A program made the position numbers and the translations under genes. From the NCBI RefSeq assembly GCF_036541405.1, contig NZ_JAZHFS010000010.1:117661-181660 (forward strand): a stretch of 64,000 bases of DNA, written 5' to 3'. The stretch comes from Clostridium_AD frigoriphilum. GTDB taxonomy: Bacteria > Bacillota > Clostridia > Clostridiales > Clostridiaceae. Below the pieces are notes generated by a model. That model did no database searches. It saw nothing but the letters and a program-made list of their open reading frames with translations, and was not told the DNA's origin. Below, piece by piece: positions 60,131 through 64,000 of the stretch. Numbering within the stretch: the stretch's first letter is position 1; the number at the start of each line of letters is the position of its first letter.

Positions 60131-61891
60131 TTATAAATCACCATTTTTAACTGTCCCTTTAAAACTCTCATAAGGGTTTTCTATAATACTTATTATTCTC
60201 TCTGTTACTTTTCCATCTAACTTATAAAAATTTTCAGTAATATACTTTTTCATGTTATTGTTTAAAGTAATATTTTCTAAATTTACTTTTACCATATATT
60301 CCAAAAGTTCATTTTCATCCTTAACACCAAATGAGATTCCATCTTTAACAAACCCACCAGCATCGTTATATTTAGGAAGGATTATACAAATAGATGGTTT
60401 ATTCATAAGAGCAGCTTCTACAACTACAGTTGAATGTACACTTATTATGAGATCACTCCATTTAATTAATTCATACAAATCTCCATCTTTCATTATTTCA
60501 CAGTTTTTTATATGAAATTTTTCCACCATAGCTTCATAAAATTCGAAGTTTAAATCTGCAGGATGAAGTTTTATAATTAATTTATAGTCTTCCTTCATTA
60601 AACTTAGTGCCTTAAATAACATTATAGTAGCAGGTTCAAGTAAATCTCTAAAATATTGAGTTGCATAAACTATTTTTAGCATCCCGCTTCTTTTAACGGT
60701 TTTTAAATATCCATTTTGAACTAAAGTGTCTGTTCTTACTTGTCCAACAACACTAATATTTTCTTTATTATATACATTTGTATGAGATATTAATAAGTTT
60801 TTATAGTTTTCTCCCCACACGAATGTATGTTTAGGAACTAACACCTCTTTATACTTTGAATTAATTATATAAGTAGATGATGTTTCATTTATTATTCCAT
60901 GTTGTACTGCATAGGTCTCTATTTTAAACCTATTGCCTGCAGCTATAAAACATCGTCCTCTATCCCCTTCTCCAACTACTAAACATTTCTTAATCTTCAA
61001 TTTGTCAATAAATTTTTCCGCTACTACCAACTCATATAAATAAGAATAATAGTTTTGTCTTAAATTCTTCATTACGTAATTAAGCATAACATTTTTAAGA
61101 TTTAGTTCATTGAAATGAAAATCTAATTTATTAATATAAATTAAATTATCAACTATTAGGCTAATATTTATATATTTTTTTGATTTAAGTCTTTTGTAAA
61201 AAATAAATAATTCGAATGGTACAAAATTTTCATGATAATTTAAGGTCTTATCTATAATATATTTATTGTTTAACTGTTGGAAATTTATCACATTATAATT
61301 TTCTTTTAATTTATCTATAACTTGTCCTAATTGAGTATCGTAATAACCATTTTTATTACCTTTAACAGGATTTAAATCTGAAGCATGCGAAATAACTAAG
61401 AATGGTTGTTTACATTGTTTTTTATTAAGGAGCGAATTATTTAATAAAAATTTAGAATAACTCCCTATTCCTCTGATAAATCTTCTAAATAACTTTACTT
61501 TACTTACTGTACGAATGTTTTTTTTGTTATATATTTTATTACATTTAATATTGAATACATCATCACAAACCTTTTCCATAATGTCATCATCTGTATCTAC
61601 TTCTAAATCTTCATTAATTTTATCCTTTGTATTCATTATAACCATAATACAAAAGATCAAACCATTCAATTTTCTGTATATTGTAGGTCTATCGAACACA
61701 TATAAGGGTACATTATCATATAAATATAATTCTTCAAGTTTTAACCCATTAACCTTTTGATTTTCTAAGTAGCTTAAATATTTGAAGGCTTCATCTTCTA
61801 TGTTTATATTCCCTATATATTCAAATAAACCCATAACCTTACCATTCATTATTAATTCTTTTTTTTGTGCTGTATAGATTAATTTAACCAT
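60131..61891 (-). CDS. GT-B-type surface-carbohydrate transferase
   Basis: 586 residues. The N-terminal ~300 residues have no clear family. The C-terminal part has KKCLVVGEGDRGRCFIAAGN, AVQHGIINETSSTYIINSKY, VWGENYKNLLISH, VGQVRTDTLV, LIIKLHPADLNFEFYEAMV and SDLIISVHSTVVVEAALMNK, the pattern of capsule/CDP-glycerol and Kdo-type transferases of the GT-B fold. Probably transfers an unusual sugar or polyol phosphate to the growing polymer. Confidence 0.7.
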   Translation of the reverse strand: MVKLIYTAQKKELIMNGKVMGLFEYIGNINIEDEAFKYLSYLENQKVNGLKLEELYLYDNVPLYVFDRPTIYRKLNGLIFCIMVIMNTKDKINEDLEVDTDDDIMEKVCDDVFNIKCNKIYNKKNIRTVSKVKLFRRFIRGIGSYSKFLLNNSLLNKKQCKQPFLVISHASDLNPVKGNKNGYYDTQLGQVIDKLKENYNVINFQQLNNKYIIDKTLNYHENFVPFELFIFYKRLKSKKYINISLIVDNLIYINKLDFHFNELNLKNVMLNYVMKNLRQNYYSYLYELVVAEKFIDKLKIKKCLVVGEGDRGRCFIAAGNRFKIETYAVQHGIINETSSTYIINSKYKEVLVPKHTFVWGENYKNLLISHTNVYNKENISVVGQVRTDTLVQNGYLKTVKRSGMLKIVYATQYFRDLLEPATIMLFKALSLMKEDYKLIIKLHPADLNFEFYEAMVEKFHIKNCEIMKDGDLYELIKWSDLIISVHSTVVVEAALMNKPSICIILPKYNDAGGFVKDGISFGVKDENELLEYMVKVNLENITLNNNMKKYITENFYKLDGKVTERIISIIENPYESFKGTVKNGDL

Positions 61892-61915
61892 TAAATTCCA
61901 TCCTACTCTTTTGAT

Positions 61916-63331
61916 TTATTTTTGCATTAATCTTTTACTAATCTTTTTAATCTGATAACCTAATATAACTAATATTGTTATTAAAATTCCATATCTTAAA
62001 ATCAAATTGTTTTTAACTATATAAAACATAACACTACTTAATACTATTGATATAATACCATATGCAAAAGGTTTAAAAGTATATATTCTTACATCAAATA
62101 TACGTAGGGATATAAAATAATGATATAAAAACAATATAACATATGCTATTATTGTTGTCCAAGTAGCTGCAACTGCACCATATCTTGGAATCATGATATA
62201 GTTTAAAACAACATTTGTTAAAGCCGCAATAAGCGTTCCAAGGGAAAGTAACTTTGTATTTTTAGTATAAAACTCAAGATTAGCTGGTATACTGTATAAA
62301 AACTGAAAATAATATCCAACCATTATTAATGGTACATAATTTAATCCACCATAAAAATCTGATGATCCCATTAGTTTTCCTATTTCAGGAGATATAAATA
62401 TTAATACAAATCCCATAACAGAAAACAATGCAATATAATATTTAATTTTAAGTCTTATATCATCATAGTTTTTTTCTTTCATATTTTCATAAAACCAAGG
62501 CACCCAAGCTTTGTTACAAGCTAGCCACACAATGTACATTATCATTCCTATTTTATAAGCAAAACTGTATATTCCTGCGGCACTTGACCCTAACATACTG
62601 TTTATCATTACTGTATCCACTGACTGCAATATTACACCCGATAAAAGATGTACAATTGCTGGTATCGATAATATTAAAGCATACTTCCAGTATTTAAAAT
62701 TAATTAGTTTTTTTCCTTTTCTCATTGCAATTATGTATAAAACTGTTCCATAAAGTAAAGCGACAATAAGTAAAGAACCAATCCTACCATAATATTTATC
62801 TGTTTTTAAATTATATATAAGTATTATAGCTAAAATTGTGTTTAAAATAGCATTACTTATTGATATTAGTAAAAATTTCTTATACTTATATTCAGCATTT
62901 AATTTTGCATTTGAAAAATCCACAATAAATCCAAAAAAACTTTGAATGATAAGGCACATAACTAATATAGAATTTAAATTAATAATATTACCTATTTGCT
63001 TTTTAAAAATAAATGCAATTATAAACCATAAAATAGCAAGCAGTGTAGCTAAAAAAAGTATAGAGGAGGCAAACTCATCATATCTTTCTTTAAAATCCAC
63101 TTTTGCATTATTAACTGTAGCAAGGAGTCCTAATGTAATTAGGGTCGTAAAAACGGAAAGCCATGTAGTATATACATTAACTATTCCAAAGCCAGTAGTA
63201 CCAAGCATACGCGTAAATATAGGCATGGTTATAAATGAAATTCCTTGTATGAAAAAAGTTCCTATAGTAAACCATATCCCACTTTTCACTAATCTGCTCT
63301 GGTACAGTTTTTTTAAAAAATCTATGTTCAT
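61916..63331 (-). CDS. Wzx-type oligosaccharide flippase
   Basis: 471 residues, about 14 membrane segments, polysaccharide-synthase/MATE-like fold: KSGIWFTIGTFFIQGISFIT and MPIFTRMLGTTGFGIVNVYT at the N terminus, then VDTVMINSMLGSSAAGIYSF. Flips the lipid-linked repeat unit. GGAGACAG precedes the ATG. It follows the 22-bp repeats described separately. Confidence 0.9.
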   Translation of the reverse strand: MNIDFLKKLYQSRLVKSGIWFTIGTFFIQGISFITMPIFTRMLGTTGFGIVNVYTTWLSVFTTLITLGLLATVNNAKVDFKERYDEFASSILFLATLLAILWFIIAFIFKKQIGNIINLNSILVMCLIIQSFFGFIVDFSNAKLNAEYKYKKFLLISISNAILNTILAIILIYNLKTDKYYGRIGSLLIVALLYGTVLYIIAMRKGKKLINFKYWKYALILSIPAIVHLLSGVILQSVDTVMINSMLGSSAAGIYSFAYKIGMIMYIVWLACNKAWVPWFYENMKEKNYDDIRLKIKYYIALFSVMGFVLIFISPEIGKLMGSSDFYGGLNYVPLIMVGYYFQFLYSIPANLEFYTKNTKLLSLGTLIAALTNVVLNYIMIPRYGAVAATWTTIIAYVILFLYHYFISLRIFDVRIYTFKPFAYGIISIVLSSVMFYIVKNNLILRYGILITILVILGYQIKKISKRLMQK

Positions 63332-63349
63332 ATCTGTCTCCTATCCAGC

Positions 63350-63414
63350 TTAACCATCACTTTTGCTGCTGTTAACCATCACCTCTGGTGCTGTTAACCA
63401 TCTTCTTTTGTGCC
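63350..63414. repeat. Three imperfect 22-bp tandem repeats
   Basis: Units at 63350-63371, 63372-63393 and 63394-63414 share TTAACCATCA and TGCTG ends (unit: TTAACCATCACTTTTGCTGC plus TG, with 3-5 differences between copies). They fill the gap between the aminotransferase terminator and the flippase gene. On the minus strand a 14-codon frame starting at an ATG (63412) runs through two units. Confidence 0.7.
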
Positions 63415-63423
63415 ATTAAAAAG

Positions 63424-63448
63424 CAAGAAATAACAACGTTATTTCTTG
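63424..63448 (-). terminator. Hairpin overlapping the aminotransferase stop codon
   Basis: CAAGAAATAAC (63424-63434) pairs perfectly with GTTATTTCTTG (63438-63448). On the minus strand it is followed by CTTTTTAAT. The stop codon at 63439-63441 is inside the stem, so translating ribosomes would affect folding. Confidence 0.65.
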
Positions 63449-64000
63449 GAGTTTTTTATTATTTCACATACCGCTTTTATGTCCTCTTTTTTAAGTCCTA
63501 CAGAACTTGGAAGATTTATTCCTCGTGCGTAAAGATCATTTGTAACAGTTAAATCACCATGTTTACTTCCCTTATATGGAGGCATATCATGGATAGGCAT
63601 AAAGAAAGGTCTCGCCTCTATTTTATCTGCATTTAATTTTTGTATAAGCTCATCACGAGTTATACCATATTCATCTTCAACTAGGATTGAATATAGCCAA
63701 TAACAGTTTTCTACATTTTTTCTTTCAACTGGCAATGTAATTCCTTTAATCTTACCCAGAAGCTCGTTATAATACAATGCATTTTCTCTTTTAGTTTTTA
63801 AATATTCCTTAACATTCTCAAGTTGAGCTACTCCAAATGCAGCTAAAAGATTTGGCATTCTCATATTATATCCTATTTCTGAATGGTAAAATGCTTTATT
63901 GTCAGTAACCACTTTTGCTTGAGTAGATAAAAATTTTGCTCTTTCACCATATTCTAAATTGTTAGTTACAAGCATTCCACCTGCTCCAGTAGTTATAAGT
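63439..64000 (-). CDS. DegT/DnrJ/EryC1-type aminotransferase, C-terminal part (gene continues past window)
   Basis: The frame is open to the right edge (reading LITTGAGGMLVTNNLEYGER from 63999), so only about 187 C-terminal residues are present; the PLP lysine lies outside. Typical segments: EIGYNMRMPNLLAAFGVAQL, ENCYWLYSILVED and RPFFMPIHDMPPYKGS, GINLPSSVGLKKEDI. Makes an amino sugar or its nucleotide for the surface polymer. The LegC-like end suggests a UDP- or CMP-linked amino sugar, uncertain. Confidence 0.88.
   Translation of the reverse strand, partial: LITTGAGGMLVTNNLEYGERAKFLSTQAKVVTDNKAFYHSEIGYNMRMPNLLAAFGVAQLENVKEYLKTKRENALYYNELLGKIKGITLPVERKNVENCYWLYSILVEDEYGITRDELIQKLNADKIEARPFFMPIHDMPPYKGSKHGDLTVTNDLYARGINLPSSVGLKKEDIKAVCEIIKNSKK

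Noticed and set aside
1..64000. CRISPR arrays, tRNA/rRNA genes, insertion sequences, prophage
   Set aside because: Looked for repeats with regular spacers, cloverleaf sequences ending in CCA and transposase or integrase motifs; none seen.

Overview
The window looks like the chromosome of a low-GC, endospore-forming anaerobe of the Clostridium type. Evidence for this: strongly A+T-rich codon use, AGGAGG-type ribosome sites, sporulation genes (ytaF, yunB, spoIIAA-spoIIAB-sigF, spoVAC-spoVAD-spoVAE) and a 4-aminobutyrate/4-hydroxybutyrate fermentation cluster. I saw no tRNA, rRNA, CRISPR array, transposase or phage gene. Species is not assigned.

Layout. 1-6.2 kb: the 3' part of an amidase-domain protein, small proteins of unknown role (several Cys-rich), a decayed Crp/Fnr regulator, an Rrf2 regulator and ytaF. 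6.5-15.2 kb: housekeeping genes mostly on the minus strand (yebC, IMPACT/YigZ, HEAT protein, MocR-type regulator, nucleotidyltransferase, hflX, yunB) with hpt on plus. 15.4-17.8 kb: a class A penicillin-binding protein. 17.9-21.5 kb: spoVA and spoIIA genes, with a textbook sigma-H promoter before spoIIAA.

21.7-36.5 kb holds a fermentation region: APC permease, 4-aminobutyrate aminotransferase, 4-hydroxybutyrate dehydrogenase, two 4-hydroxybutyrate CoA-transferase paralogues and the 4-hydroxybutyryl-CoA dehydratase. Together they would take GABA to crotonyl-CoA. The dehydrogenase-permease-gabT operon and the dehydratase operon each start at a -24/-12 (sigma-54) promoter, each with two TGTNTC-N6-(G/A)AAACA inverted repeats at matching distances upstream. 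A sigma-54 activator with CBS and PAS domains lies beside them. A divergent pair (DUF4867 protein plus a FucI-like isomerase) sits inside the region on the plus strand.

36.6-40.8 kb is the most unusual part: a third sigma-54 promoter precedes an acyl carrier protein, an AMP-dependent acyl ligase (frameshifted in a run of nine A), a LuxE-like acyl-protein synthetase and a LuxC-like acyl-CoA reductase. This is a fatty-aldehyde-forming module without luciferase. Upstream of it is an adenine DNA methyltransferase closely resembling C. difficile CamA, then fchA, katA, an EamA transporter and a nitroreductase.

46.6-64 kb is a long minus-strand surface-polysaccharide locus: MurJ- and Wzx-type flippases, WecB epimerase, TagA/WecG and several GT4 transferases, an initiating sugar transferase, two Wzy/ligase-like membrane proteins, a polysaccharide deacetylase-like protein and the C-terminal part of a DegT/DnrJ aminotransferase at the right edge.

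Gene starts were moved from the longest open frame where a Shine-Dalgarno match decided the matter; two genes appear to need ATT or ATA as start codon. All family assignments are from reading the translations; no search was run.
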